DNA of 64,000 nucleotides, taken from positions 62,001 through 126,000 of the forward strand of contig CALHIM010000007.1 of assembly GCA_938030735.1 (NCBI GenBank), given 5' to 3'. Position numbers and translations under genes: made by a program. Source of the stretch: an uncultured bacterium. GTDB taxonomy: Bacteria; Patescibacteriota; Saccharimonadia; Saccharimonadales; Saccharimonadaceae. The notes beneath the pieces were generated by a model. The model saw only the letters and a list, made by a program, of their open reading frames with translations, was not told the origin of the DNA and searched no databases. Of this stretch, positions 49,803 to 58,770 are shown piece by piece (positions within the stretch are counted from its first letter, which is position 1; the number at the start of each line of letters is the position of its first letter).

Positions 49803-50981
49803 TTATTGCCAGCCTATTGAGCCAGTTGAATTTCCGACCGCAACAATCCAAGATTGGCCTCGATTTATTTTAAAATTTGAACCATCATTATTTTGTAAAA
49901 TCAACGGGGAGCTTTCGCTTGATTTTACCCATTTCACTTCTTGAGCTACTCCATCTTGAAATATAATCGCTACTCCACTCCCAATATTCCCGTAGACATT
50001 ATGATATCTGTCTGCAGCCAGCCGGTTTTCTATTTTTAAAACAATTAGGGTTTTCGTTGAGATTTGAGTTCCGTTTGCGTCTGTATGAGCGACTCCGGCC
50101 TGACTTCGCAAATAGCAATTACAGTTTTCTCGGTAAACATAGGTTGAATTATAAGAAAAACCTGAAATATTAACCTGAATTTGGGTTGCATTTTTCTCTT
50201 TTGTTGGTGAATCTTCTTTTCGACTAAAACCTTCAAAATTTGAAGAATTCCAACCCTTCGAAGAGCCTAATGCTGATAAATTTGCAAAATTAGTATAGAC
50301 ATTATGAGGCGCGTAGCGATTTTTCGAACGCCAAAAGGTATGTGTGTTTAAGAACTCATCCATATCTTTATGCTTGCCATCTCGCATTCTTGCTAAAGCA
50401 TCGCCTGGGCCACCAACATGAGCAATCGAGGCATCAAATCCTGAAGCCCAATCAATATAATAACTGCGAACACTTCTAACGGGCCCTAATAGCTCAGGCT
50501 TATTTTGCTGATATAGAGCCAAAAAACGTGTAATTCCACCTTCAGCAATTGCTTCAAAAACAACCTCAGCTTGGCTTAGTCCAGATTGTGGTCTTGCTGG
50601 AATTGAATTTTCGATCATAACACCAAAAACTGGTGCGTTTTCGAGCGATTTTTCAGAAACTTCAACTCCAGATAATTTTGAATAAAATTTTTCTGGTTTA
50701 GCTTTCTTTTTTGGTTCGGTTTTTTGGCTCTTTGGAGCTGGATTTTTCACGAATGCGCTTTCTGATTTTCTAAAAAAGAACAAAAAACTAAAAACAATAA
50801 CCAAAATTAGAAATATTATACCAATAATTAAACTAATTTTTTGTTTTTTTGATAATTTCGAAAGTAAAAAACGTGATTTTTTAGGATTATCTAATAAAGC
50901 TTTCTCTTTTTGAGGATTTTTCTTTATTCTTTCAATATTTTTCTCGGCTTTATCTTGGCGAGTCATCTTCATTTCAATCAT
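49803..50981 (-). CDS. DUF3048 (YerB-like) membrane-anchored protein
   Basis: 392 residues: a basic cytoplasmic N-terminus, a membrane helix (ISLIIGIIFLILVIVFSFLFFF), a Lys/Pro-rich spacer, then the extracytoplasmic DUF3048 domain with FGVMIENSIPARPQSGLSQAEVVFEAIAEGGITRFLALY, GPVRSVRSYYIDWASG and a C-terminal GQSWIVAV. Homologues are wall-associated proteins of unknown role. A TATAAT lies upstream on the minus strand. It directly borders the right edge of the prophage. Confidence 0.88.
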   Translation of the reverse strand: MIEMKMTRQDKAEKNIERIKKNPQKEKALLDNPKKSRFLLSKLSKKQKISLIIGIIFLILVIVFSFLFFFRKSESAFVKNPAPKSQKTEPKKKAKPEKFYSKLSGVEVSEKSLENAPVFGVMIENSIPARPQSGLSQAEVVFEAIAEGGITRFLALYQQNKPELLGPVRSVRSYYIDWASGFDASIAHVGGPGDALARMRDGKHKDMDEFLNTHTFWRSKNRYAPHNVYTNFANLSALGSSKGWNSSNFEGFSRKEDSPTKEKNATQIQVNISGFSYNSTYVYRENCNCYLRSQAGVAHTDANGTQISTKTLIVLKIENRLAADRYHNVYGNIGSGVAIIFQDGVAQEVKWVKSSESSPLILQNNDGSNFKINRGQSWIVAVGNSTGSIGWQ

Positions 50982-51030
50982 AAAAAATTTCGTATTATAA
51001 AATCAATTATAATACTTATGTTTTTAAAAA

Positions 51031-51837
51031 TCAAGATGATATTGCTGTGATTGCAGCTTTTGATCTCTGGTTTTTATTCCAAATTTGCCAAACCGCAATT
51101 TTTGTAGGAATTTCACCCGACCAGATTTGAATAGGTGAAAGCTTTCCCAGGTTTACATTAGAATTTAGCGGAGATGAAAAAACTTCGCCATTTTCAGAAA
51201 TAATAAAGTTTTCGTTATTTAAAGTTAAAATTTGAGCAGGATAAGAAAGCGTAAATTTATGCAGAACTTCAACAATATTCGAAAGATTCATCGAGAAAGT
51301 TAGAACTTTTGGGTAAAAAACTTTCGAAAAAATCTTTTGAAGTTGTGTAAAGCTTGCTAAGATACTTATATTTTCTTTTAACAAAATCTCACTGAAAGAA
51401 TCAAGTAAAATATCAACTGCATCGCGAGCGATAAAAATAGACTTCTCGCTTTCAAGAATAAATTTTTCGAAAAGAATTGCCGTTTCGGAGTTTTTGTTCG
51501 TATCTCCAATAAATAAAATAGAATCCGCCCACTTTTCACCAGCTTTAAAATCTACCCAAGCTTCATTCGAAAATCCACCAGAAAGATTACTTTTTACGAA
51601 GATCAGCTCGCTTGAATCGATTTTAATGTCTTTTTTCAAACTGTCTGGCAATAAAATTCGAACCTCCCCAACGCCAGTCTTTAAGGCAGTTTGGTGAGAA
51701 GTTGCGAGTCCGCGAAAAGCCCCTGCCCCACCTCCTATAATCAAAAGCTTGCCGGCATGTATTTTTTGCTCGGGTTTATTCCAAGCAATTTCAGGAAAAA
51801 GTAATTTTGAAGATTGAACTTGCCAAAAATTAAACAT
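51031..51837 (-). CDS. NnrD-like protein, ADP-dependent NAD(P)H-hydrate dehydratase family, degenerate
   Basis: 268 residues resembling the ribokinase-like repair enzyme that dehydrates damaged NAD(P)H hydrates: KLLIIGGGAGAFRGLATSHQTALKTGVGEVRILLP fits its N-terminal part. The conserved catalytic GSGD near the C-terminus is not visible; the region reads IWSGEIP instead. It may be inactive, diverged or repurposed. It overlaps the end of xth by eight bases, in an operon with smpB. Confidence 0.5.
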   Translation of the reverse strand: MFNFWQVQSSKLLFPEIAWNKPEQKIHAGKLLIIGGGAGAFRGLATSHQTALKTGVGEVRILLPDSLKKDIKIDSSELIFVKSNLSGGFSNEAWVDFKAGEKWADSILFIGDTNKNSETAILFEKFILESEKSIFIARDAVDILLDSFSEILLKENISILASFTQLQKIFSKVFYPKVLTFSMNLSNIVEVLHKFTLSYPAQILTLNNENFIISENGEVFSSPLNSNVNLGKLSPIQIWSGEIPTKIAVWQIWNKNQRSKAAITAISS

Positions 51838-52714
51838 CTTTAAGCTCCAGCGAAATTGGACAATGATCGCTCCCTATAATTTCGTTATGAATTTCGGCTT
51901 TATTTTTTTCTGAATTTAATGATTTTGAAACAACAAAATAGTCAATCCGCCAGCCAACATTTCGTTCGCGAGATTTTGCAAAATGGCTCCACCAAGTGTA
52001 AATTTCGGCCTTTTCTGGGTTTTGATTTCGAAAAATATCGAACAGATCGGCTTTTAAGAAATTAGAAAATCCAAGGCGCTCTTCATCTGTAAAACCGTGT
52101 TTTCCTCGATTAGCTTTTGGGTTTGAAAGGTCAATTTCCTCGTGGGCAACATTTAAGTCACCACAAAAGATAACCGAACTCGGCTTAAAAATATCTTGCG
52201 GATTTTCTTCAATAATTTCTAAATTTTCTGCAAAATCTTCTCTTGAAAATTCGCCATTTTCTAGACCTTTTGAAAAAGCCAAAAAAGCTGCATCCCAATT
52301 TTCTCGTAATTTTAGGCGGCCCAAATCGTTTTTAGTATTTGGAGTGTAAACTGTAATTAGCCAGAAATTATTAAATTTTGCAGCACAAATTCGCCCTTCA
52401 GTTGTGGCGTCGCCAAAATTATCACTAAGTTCAAAATTTTCTAAAATTTTTTTTGGAAAATTTCGCAAAATTGCTTGCGGTTTTTGCTTTGACCAGATTG
52501 CTGTTCCCGCATAACCTTTTCGTTCGGCGTGAGAATAAAATTTAAAATATTCAGGATATTTTTCGTCAAAATTCTCTTTCGAAATTTGCGTTTCGTCAAT
52601 TTTGATTTCTTGAAAACATGCGATATCGGGATTTTTTACGCTTAAAAATTCCGCTAAATTCCCTTTTTTTTCGACCGCACGAATTCCATTAATATTCCAA
52701 GAAAAAATTTTCAT
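51830..52714 (-). CDS. xth: Exodeoxyribonuclease III / AP endonuclease
   Basis: Cuts DNA at abasic sites in base-excision repair. The 294 residues contain SWNINGIRA, CFQEIKIDE (metal Glu), YTPN, CGDLNVAHEEIDL (Asp/Asn), GWRIDYFV and the catalytic SDHCPISLEL. About 30 extra residues (roughly 150-180, Glu-rich) sit before the CGDLN motif compared with compact family members. It starts directly after the smpB stop. Confidence 0.94.
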   Translation of the reverse strand: MKIFSWNINGIRAVEKKGNLAEFLSVKNPDIACFQEIKIDETQISKENFDEKYPEYFKFYSHAERKGYAGTAIWSKQKPQAILRNFPKKILENFELSDNFGDATTEGRICAAKFNNFWLITVYTPNTKNDLGRLKLRENWDAAFLAFSKGLENGEFSREDFAENLEIIEENPQDIFKPSSVIFCGDLNVAHEEIDLSNPKANRGKHGFTDEERLGFSNFLKADLFDIFRNQNPEKAEIYTWWSHFAKSRERNVGWRIDYFVVSKSLNSEKNKAEIHNEIIGSDHCPISLELKDV

Positions 52715-53194
52715 CTAATACCTCTTTAACATTCTTGCATTTTCGCGCTCAGATTGGCGACGTTTTAAAGTTTCACGCTTGTCATATTGTTTTTTACCTT
52801 TTCCAAGCGCAATCACAATTTTAATAAAGCGACCTTCGGCTAAAATTTTAACTGGCACAATTGTAAAGCCTGCCTTCTTTTGGCTCGAAAAATCCTCAAT
52901 TTGTTTGCGAGTTACGAGTAGTTTTTTGGGTGAAGTATCAATAGCGTCGGCTTTTGAAATTCCCTCGCCCTGATTTTTGAGCGAAAAACTTGCATTGTTG
53001 AGCCAAAGTTCTTCACCTTTTCGCCCGTTTCGAAGAGTCACAAAAGCGCCCTTTAAACTAACGCGGCCATCACGCACCGCACGAACTTCAACTCCACGCA
53101 AGCTCATCCCGGCAATAAGCTCGTCGCCAAGTTCATAATCGAACTGCGCCCGACGATTAACAATATTTTTAGCAGAAGTTTTTGGCTTTTTCAT
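52715..53194 (-). CDS. smpB: SsrA-binding protein SmpB
   Basis: Partner of tmRNA in rescuing stalled ribosomes. The beta-barrel shows RRAQFDYELGDELIAGMSLRGVEVRAVRDGRVSLKGAFV, NNASF and LVTRKQI, followed by KIVIALGKGKKQYDKRETLKRRQ and the basic C-terminal tail that enters the mRNA channel. The open frame begins at 53230, but ATG 53194 lies seven bases after a TATAAT and matches the usual N-terminus, so I chose it. Confidence 0.95.
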   Translation of the reverse strand: MKKPKTSAKNIVNRRAQFDYELGDELIAGMSLRGVEVRAVRDGRVSLKGAFVTLRNGRKGEELWLNNASFSLKNQGEGISKADAIDTSPKKLLVTRKQIEDFSSQKKAGFTIVPVKILAEGRFIKIVIALGKGKKQYDKRETLKRRQSERENARMLKRY

Positions 53195-53201
53195 CTTAAA
53201 A

Positions 53202-53230
53202 ATTATACCATTTTCAGCTTTTTTTTTCAA
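53202..53230 (-). promoter_or_regulatory. Promoter of smpB-xth, leaderless
   Basis: On the minus strand TTGAAA (53225-53230), 17 bp spacer and TATAAT (53202-53207). Confidence 0.8.
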
Positions 53231-53275
53231 CCAAGCGTGCTAAAATTTGAAGGATAATAGTATAAGTTATTTTTT

Positions 53276-54589
53276 CTACAAATCAATTAAAAATTTTACC
53301 CCAATTTCGCTCTTTTCTATTTTATATTTAATTTTATAATTTGTTAAAATATTTTTAACAATATAAAGTCCGAATCCGCTACCTTTTTCTTTATTTAGGT
53401 CAAAATCTGTTTCGAAAATTTTAGTGTTTTTGTTGTCTTTGATCTTCTGATTTGAATTTTCAATATAAAACCAGTTATTCTTGACACCAATATGTATTTG
53501 ACCGTTTTGGTCGGAATGTTTTACAGCATTGCTCACTAGATTTGAGAGAATGATTTCTAACGCTGTTTCGCCAATATAAATTTCTTCTTGGCTCAGCTGA
53601 TTATTTATTGAGATATTTCTTTGCTTGGCTAATAATTTATAATTATCTAAAACCTTTTGCAACACTTTATTGATTTTGATAAACTTTTCGTCATTTTTTA
53701 GACTTTCGAATGAAGAGGTTGATAATATCTGAGCGATGTTTTGAGTTAGCTGATCGACAATATCAAGACAATCTTCAATAGACTCCTCTTTGTTTTTATA
53801 TCTGCCAATTCCATATTTCATATTTTCAAGAATTATTTTAAGGCTTGCTAACGGGGTTTTTAGCTCATGGGAGGCGCCTCTAAAAAACTCGCTTTTTAGT
53901 TTTTCGAGTTTAGTAATTTCTTGATTTTTGATTTCTAGGCCGTCAATTGATTCTATGAGTGTTGAATATAAATCATTTATTTGGCTTTTTAGAGCGCCAA
54001 CTTCATTTGTGGAATTGACTTTCAGCTTGGCATTTCGGTTAAGTTTCATCATTTGAGTAGTTGTAGTTTTAATTTCGTTGATATTCTTGGTAATGATTTT
54101 GGCATAAATTAATGAAACGATAATCGAAAAAATGAAAGAAAATAAAATTGAAATTGGCAAGAACTGAAAAGTTAGCTCTTTTGCGTCTTTGCTCATATCT
54201 GTTGTTGAGATGAATTTAACCAGTATTTTTTCGTTAGAAGCGGTCTGAACTTTTCTGTCTTCAATAACTAACGAGTTATTATTGCTGGTTAGATCCGCCT
54301 CAATCTGATTATCAATTTTAATCTCATTTAAATGGTCATTATCTTTCACGAAAGCTTTAACTTTGCTACTTTTAGAATACAGCTCAAGTATTTGCTTTAT
54401 ACTTTCGATATTTTTTCCTTGGATATTCTTGGTGATTTGGTCTGCTTTTTGGGTAATTTCTTGCTTGCGAGTTCCGAGGTAGACTTTTGGAAAAATGAAG
54501 TAAATTAACGCATGAATTAAAATCGCTAAAATGCTCAACGTAGAAAACGTATACAAAAACATCTTTGGAAAAATTTTCAAATTTCTCAT
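53276..54589 (-). CDS. Membrane sensor histidine kinase of the ABC-linked two-component system
   Basis: 437 residues: membrane helix near the N-terminus (MFLYTFSTLSILAILIHALIYFIF), extracytoplasmic sensor (about 40-140), second helix (FLPISILFSFIFSIIVSLIYA), HAMP-like linker, phosphoacceptor box GASHELKTPLASLK, N-box LSNLVSNAVKHSD and G-box GSGFGLYIVKNIL. Its start overlaps the regulator's stop by four bases. Its place beside an ABC exporter suggests sensing of a peptide or antimicrobial. Confidence 0.92.
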   Translation of the reverse strand: MRNLKIFPKMFLYTFSTLSILAILIHALIYFIFPKVYLGTRKQEITQKADQITKNIQGKNIESIKQILELYSKSSKVKAFVKDNDHLNEIKIDNQIEADLTSNNNSLVIEDRKVQTASNEKILVKFISTTDMSKDAKELTFQFLPISILFSFIFSIIVSLIYAKIITKNINEIKTTTTQMMKLNRNAKLKVNSTNEVGALKSQINDLYSTLIESIDGLEIKNQEITKLEKLKSEFFRGASHELKTPLASLKIILENMKYGIGRYKNKEESIEDCLDIVDQLTQNIAQILSTSSFESLKNDEKFIKINKVLQKVLDNYKLLAKQRNISINNQLSQEEIYIGETALEIILSNLVSNAVKHSDQNGQIHIGVKNNWFYIENSNQKIKDNKNTKIFETDFDLNKEKGSGFGLYIVKNILTNYKIKYKIEKSEIGVKFLIDL

Positions 54590-55248
54590 TTTCTCTCCAG
54601 TGTGTAACCTATATTACGGATAGTTTTAATGCAGTCCAGCCCGAATTTTTTGCGTAAATCTTTTATATAAACGTCAATCACTCGGTCAAATGGTATATTT
54701 TCACTTTCCTTCCAGACATTTTCTAAAATTTGATTTCTGGTCAAAGCTCTGCCTTCGTTGAGTAATAAGTATTTTAAAACCTCAATTTCTTTTGCGCTAA
54801 TTTCTACAGCGGAATTATTTATTTTTGCAGAAAAATTACTAAAATTAATTTCTAGATCCTTATAACTAAAAACTTCGAATTTTTCATAATTTTTTGTAAT
54901 GAGCGCGTCAATTCGAGCTTTCAAAACTGGGAGTGAAAACGGTTTTTCAATATAACCATCCGCCAGATTCGAAAAGGCGGTGATTTTGAATTCTTCATCA
55001 CTAAAAGCAGTTAAAATGAGAACTGGTAGATTGCTTTTCTCTCTGATTTTTCGAAGGACATCTAGACCGTTTATAAATGGAATTTGGATATCTAAAATCA
55101 CCAAGTCGATTTTATTTGATTCGAATTTAGACAAAGCCTCTCGCCCATCGCGAGCCTCGATTGTTTCATAATTAAATTCAGATAGATATGCACAAATCCC
55201 TTCTCGTATTGTTGCGTCGTCTTCTGCGATAAGTATTTTCATTGTCAT
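54586..55248 (-). CDS. OmpR-family response regulator
   Basis: 220 residues with receiver domain (IAEDDATI, Asp in LVILDIQIPFING near residue 54, Lys in YIEKPFS) and a winged-helix DNA-binding domain (EISAKEIEVLKYLLLNEGRALTRNQIL to RVIDVYIKDLRKK). It has its own promoter and a leaderless start. The 11-bp spaced direct repeat upstream of the ABC operon at 58705-58721 is the kind of site this family binds. Confidence 0.93.
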   Translation of the reverse strand: MTMKILIAEDDATIREGICAYLSEFNYETIEARDGREALSKFESNKIDLVILDIQIPFINGLDVLRKIREKSNLPVLILTAFSDEEFKITAFSNLADGYIEKPFSLPVLKARIDALITKNYEKFEVFSYKDLEINFSNFSAKINNSAVEISAKEIEVLKYLLLNEGRALTRNQILENVWKESENIPFDRVIDVYIKDLRKKFGLDCIKTIRNIGYTLERK

Positions 55249-55256
55249 CTTTTAAT

Positions 55257-55285
55257 ATTATAACATTTTAGTGTATTGACTTCAA
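55257..55285 (-). promoter_or_regulatory. Promoter of the response regulator-kinase pair
   Basis: On the minus strand TTGAAG (55280-55285), 17 bp spacer and TATAAT (55257-55262), eight bases before the ATG. Confidence 0.75.
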
Positions 55286-55289
55286 AGAA

Positions 55290-55318
55290 AATATCAGCGC
55301 AATTGTGGCACTGATATT
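55290..55318 (-). terminator. Terminator of the ABC exporter operon
   Basis: AATATCAG and CTGATATT (extended by GCG/TGC pairs) form a stem followed on the minus strand by TTTCTTT. Confidence 0.65.
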
Positions 55319-55324
55319 ATTTCT

Positions 55325-56701
55325 TTATTCTGCGTCTGATAGTAAATCTTTAGGGTTTTTCTTTAGAATACCAGATGAAGCAATGTATAGCGAAATTGCT
55401 AGCATGATAGTCATGAATATAATTACCCAGACCAGCATATTTGGATTGATTGTCATATCAAGACTACTGAGAGTTTTATTAAATCCATCCACCTCGGCGC
55501 CACCACCTAGGCCTGTTGAAGCTGATTGTTTGGCGATTTGCTTGGCGATATTTCCGGTAACACTTTGCAAAATATTATTTCCGATGTGTTTTCCTGCATA
55601 GCTAGCCAAGAAATATGAACCGATTAAAGCCGGGATTGTTACGAAAGCTAACTCTACCGCAAACTGAGCTAAAATTTGGCCTTTCGAAATTCCTATTGAA
55701 AGTAGCACTGCGATTTCTTTTTTGCGAGCATTGATCCATAAGAATAGTAGTAGTGAAACTATAATTCCAGCGAATAATAATGACCCAATGAATAACTGGT
55801 TAGCTATAGAATAAACTCCTGAAATTGATTGTTGAAGCGCAGGATAGTTCGAAGAGCTTTTAATTAGACTGTATTCTTGCCAGTTTATATCTAATTTTCC
55901 AAGATCTTTTATAACTTGGTCAAGGTTTTTATTTCCTTTAACGGAAAAAGTCGCATCTTGGTAAGTTGCCGTGTCTTCGGTGTTTCCATAAACCTTTGCT
56001 GCAGTGTGAATATCTGTAACTAAGGTATTTTCGTAAAGTTCTTGTGCAGCAGTAACGCCGCCTTTGTTGTGCCCGTCAAAAAGGCCTTTTATCTCAACTT
56101 CTACTGTTTCGTTAGCGCCTTTTTCATTATCTGCATCAAATAAATTTGATTTTAGCTTAATTTTATCGCCAACTTTGAGATTGTTCTTTTTGGCTAAATC
56201 TTTGTGAATCAAAACCTTATTTTTGTCTTGAGTGGTTAAATGCTTGCCTTCAACTAATTTATATGCGCCTGAAACAAATTTAGTTTCCTTAGAAGAATCA
56301 TTAACACCAGTAAGCATTACAGCTCTTTTAAAATTCTTAGCTCGCTCAGGTGATTGGTTGGCTGCGGTTTCGGCTGTTTCAATGATGTCATGGCCGTCTA
56401 AATCAGCAACGCTATTGATTCTTTTTACATAGCTTTCTATATTTTCAGAATTGGCGATTTTTTTAATATCTTGGCCCTTGACATTTCCTCCGCCTCTTGG
56501 CGTGCCAGGATTAACTCGGCGGTTTATTTCCATCGAAAAGCTATTTGTGATATTGCTAAAAGTTTTGGTTGAAGCTTTATCGGTAGCTTCTTTGATAGAT
56601 AAGCTAATTAAACTTAATGCTGACATTGTCAAGATGACCAGCAAAATCACTAGTGATTTTAAGCCTTTTCTCATTACATACGCAAAAGCATTTTTTAACA
56701 T
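55325..56701 (-). CDS. ABC exporter permease, MacB/FtsX type (Vex3-like)
   Basis: 458 residues: first membrane helix at the N-terminus (LVILLVILTMSALSLISLSI), a large extracytoplasmic MacB-like domain (about 45-300), then three helices (LFIGSLLFAGIIVSLLLFLWI; FVTIPALIGSYFLASY; LVWVIIFMTIMLAISLYIA). It is distantly paralogous to the permease at 57364 (shared ISVLLSIGISKGQILAQF-type loop). It is third in a permease-ATPase-permease operon. Confidence 0.88.
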   Translation of the reverse strand: MLKNAFAYVMRKGLKSLVILLVILTMSALSLISLSIKEATDKASTKTFSNITNSFSMEINRRVNPGTPRGGGNVKGQDIKKIANSENIESYVKRINSVADLDGHDIIETAETAANQSPERAKNFKRAVMLTGVNDSSKETKFVSGAYKLVEGKHLTTQDKNKVLIHKDLAKKNNLKVGDKIKLKSNLFDADNEKGANETVEVEIKGLFDGHNKGGVTAAQELYENTLVTDIHTAAKVYGNTEDTATYQDATFSVKGNKNLDQVIKDLGKLDINWQEYSLIKSSSNYPALQQSISGVYSIANQLFIGSLLFAGIIVSLLLFLWINARKKEIAVLLSIGISKGQILAQFAVELAFVTIPALIGSYFLASYAGKHIGNNILQSVTGNIAKQIAKQSASTGLGGGAEVDGFNKTLSSLDMTINPNMLVWVIIFMTIMLAISLYIASSGILKKNPKDLLSDAE

Positions 56702-56715
56702 TATTTTACTCCTTT

Positions 56716-57354
56716 CTACCCACGTTTATTGATTAATTTTTTATTTTTAAGTTCGAACACGATATCAGCTGCGCGCGCAACTTCTTTGCTGTGAGTTACG
56801 ACAATTACGCATTTATTTCTTTCTTTAGCTAACTTTTTTAGAATTTCGATAATCTCGCTAGCTGTATTTTCGTCTAGATTTCCAGTTGGCTCATCAGCTA
56901 AAATAACTGGTGCACTCGAAACTAGTGCGCGTGCAATCGCTACTCTTTGCTGCTGGCCGCCTGAAAGTTTCATTACGTTTCGTTTAATTTGGTGTTCGCT
57001 AAGGCCAAGTTCTAACAAAATATCTTGCTGAGCCTGACTGTTTACTAGGCGAATATTTTCGAGTGGTGAAAGGTAATCGATGAGATTATAATTTTGAAAG
57101 ACTAATGAGATGTTGTTTTTGCGGTGATTTGTGTAGCCGGTTTCTTGGATATTTTCTCCATTAAAAAGTATCTTTCCGCTATCTGGCTCATCTAGGCCAG
57201 CTAGTAATGAGAGCAATGTGGATTTTCCGGAGCCAGATTTACCAATAATTGCATAAAACTTTCCCTCTTCGAAACTTTCATTAACGTTTGCTAGAACTTT
57301 TTCTCTCGAATCTTTATAACTATAAGTTAAATTTTTAATCTCTAATATTTTCAT
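56716..57354 (-). CDS. ABC exporter ATPase (Vex2-like)
   Basis: 212 residues with Walker A IIGKSGSGKSTLL, Q-loop LVFQNYNLIDYLS, signature KLSGGQQQRVAIARAL, Walker B VILADEPTGNLDE and switch VVTHSKEVA. It belongs to the MacB/LolD group that drives mechanotransmission permeases and lies between the two permeases with tight spacing. Confidence 0.93.
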   Translation of the reverse strand: MKILEIKNLTYSYKDSREKVLANVNESFEEGKFYAIIGKSGSGKSTLLSLLAGLDEPDSGKILFNGENIQETGYTNHRKNNISLVFQNYNLIDYLSPLENIRLVNSQAQQDILLELGLSEHQIKRNVMKLSGGQQQRVAIARALVSSAPVILADEPTGNLDENTASEIIEILKKLAKERNKCVIVVTHSKEVARAADIVFELKNKKLINKRG

Positions 57355-57363
57355 AATATTCTC

Positions 57364-58653
57364 CTAACTAATTTTTGATAAAATTTCCTTTGGTTTTTTA
57401 ACTAAGATCATCGTTGACGCAATAATCACAGACAGAATAATTATTGTGATTAATATGCCGTAACTTTGCGTAAAAACTATTAAGCTGTCTAATCCAAAAA
57501 TATTGTTTGTGAAACTTGATGCTATAGATGAGGTTTCTTCGGCTTCACTGAGTCCTTTTGTGATTAAGCTGAAAACTGAATTTCCAAGAATGAAAGAGCT
57601 GATTATTGTTGGGATTGAAATTAAAACTAACTCTATGATAAATTGTAATATTATTTGAAGCTTGCTTGCGCCAATTGAAAGCAAAATTCCTATCTCGTAA
57701 ATCCTCTCGCGCAACCAAAGTATCAGAATTAAGCTAAGTACCGCACTTCCACCAATTATTATCAAATAAGTCATTAAATTGATAATATTTTTAACTCCTG
57801 CTATCGATTCTAGAGTATCCTTGAAAGCGGCATTATTTTTCTCGATCTTATATTTGGACCAGTCAATATTAAGTTTTTCAGTTTTTGCGATGGCTTTTTC
57901 TAGCTGATCTGCTGTTTCGGTGTATAGAGTTATTTTGCTTAAAAGGCCTTCATTTTCTGGTAGATTAAGCGCTTGCATAGTTGTTTTGAAATCTGAAAAT
58001 ATTGTATTTTCGCTAAAATCAGAAGATAAACCAGTATATTTCTCTTGCCTTTTACCGCTAAAGATCCCCACAATCTCAAACCTAGTTTTTTGAGATTCAG
58101 TTCTTTTGTCGCTTGTATTTATTAAGCTGAGCTCAATCTTGTCACCAATTTTTAGATTATTTTTTTGAGCAAAAGCTTCGTGGATCAAAGCTTTTTCCCT
58201 ATCGTTTTGCTCCAAATGGCGACCTTGTTTGAGTTTAAATACGCCACTACTAAAGAGCGTATTTTTAGCGGTATTATTAGTGCTGTGAATTGCAACTGTA
58301 TTTTTTAAGTCTTCATCGAGATCGTCTCGCTGAACCTGCTGATTAGCAGATATAGCTTTAGCATTTTTAGGTTTAGCCAATCCTTCGTATTCAAGCAATG
58401 ATTCTTTGATTTCTTTAATATTTCGAATATTCTTAACATCTTTGTAGCTAAAGTAGCCCTGAGAATCTTTCTTAACTATCGAGAAAGATGAATTCGATGC
58501 TTTATATAGTGAATTCTCTAGGTTCCTACTAGAATTAACTACGCTCAAACATGCGTATAGGCTTGAAAACACCGCGGTAAGAATTAAAAAAACAATCGTA
58601 GTTCTTTTTTTCTTTCGCGTAACATAAGCCAGTGACTTTTGTATGATTCTCAA
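57364..58653 (-). CDS. ABC exporter permease, MacB/FtsX type (Vex1-like), TTG start
   Basis: 429 residues with the same topology as its partner: N-terminal helix (TTIVFLILTAVFSSLYACLSVV), extracytoplasmic MacB-like domain, and three C-terminal helices. The start appears to be TTG, because AAAGGAG lies at ideal spacing and no ATG or GTG is placed as well. The TTG overlaps the stop of a 9-codon frame (58650-58679), so translation may be coupled. Operon order with the neighbours equals pneumococcal vex1-vex2-vex3-vncR-vncS. Confidence 0.85.
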   Translation of the reverse strand: MRIIQKSLAYVTRKKKRTTIVFLILTAVFSSLYACLSVVNSSRNLENSLYKASNSSFSIVKKDSQGYFSYKDVKNIRNIKEIKESLLEYEGLAKPKNAKAISANQQVQRDDLDEDLKNTVAIHSTNNTAKNTLFSSGVFKLKQGRHLEQNDREKALIHEAFAQKNNLKIGDKIELSLINTSDKRTESQKTRFEIVGIFSGKRQEKYTGLSSDFSENTIFSDFKTTMQALNLPENEGLLSKITLYTETADQLEKAIAKTEKLNIDWSKYKIEKNNAAFKDTLESIAGVKNIINLMTYLIIIGGSAVLSLILILWLRERIYEIGILLSIGASKLQIILQFIIELVLISIPTIISSFILGNSVFSLITKGLSEAEETSSIASSFTNNIFGLDSLIVFTQSYGILITIIILSVIIASTMILVKKPKEILSKIS

Positions 58654-58679
58654 TCTATCTCCTTTCGCTTTAGTTTCAT
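58650..58679 (-). CDS. Possible 9-residue leader ORF before the ABC operon
   Basis: ATG 58679 opens MKLKRKEID and stops at TGA 58652-58650, overlapping the TTG start of the permease. The ATG lies five bases after TATAGT. Such a tiny frame may occur by chance; the exact overlap with a rare start codon makes it worth recording. Confidence 0.25.
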   Translation of the reverse strand: MKLKRKEID

Positions 58680-58704
58680 ACTTAACTATATTTTATGATA
58701 GTTT

Positions 58705-58721
58705 TATGAAGTGAATATGAA
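58705..58721 (-). promoter_or_regulatory. Candidate response-regulator operator
   Basis: TATGAA at 58705-58710 and 58716-58721 repeats with an 11 bp period (TTCATA-N5-TTCATA on the coding strand), as expected for OmpR/PhoB-family binding. It lies about 50-70 bases before the ABC operon. Confidence 0.5.
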
Positions 58722-58770
58722 ATTTGATAGTTTGGTGGTTTTTTAAAAAGAAAATTTCTAAACAGATCTA

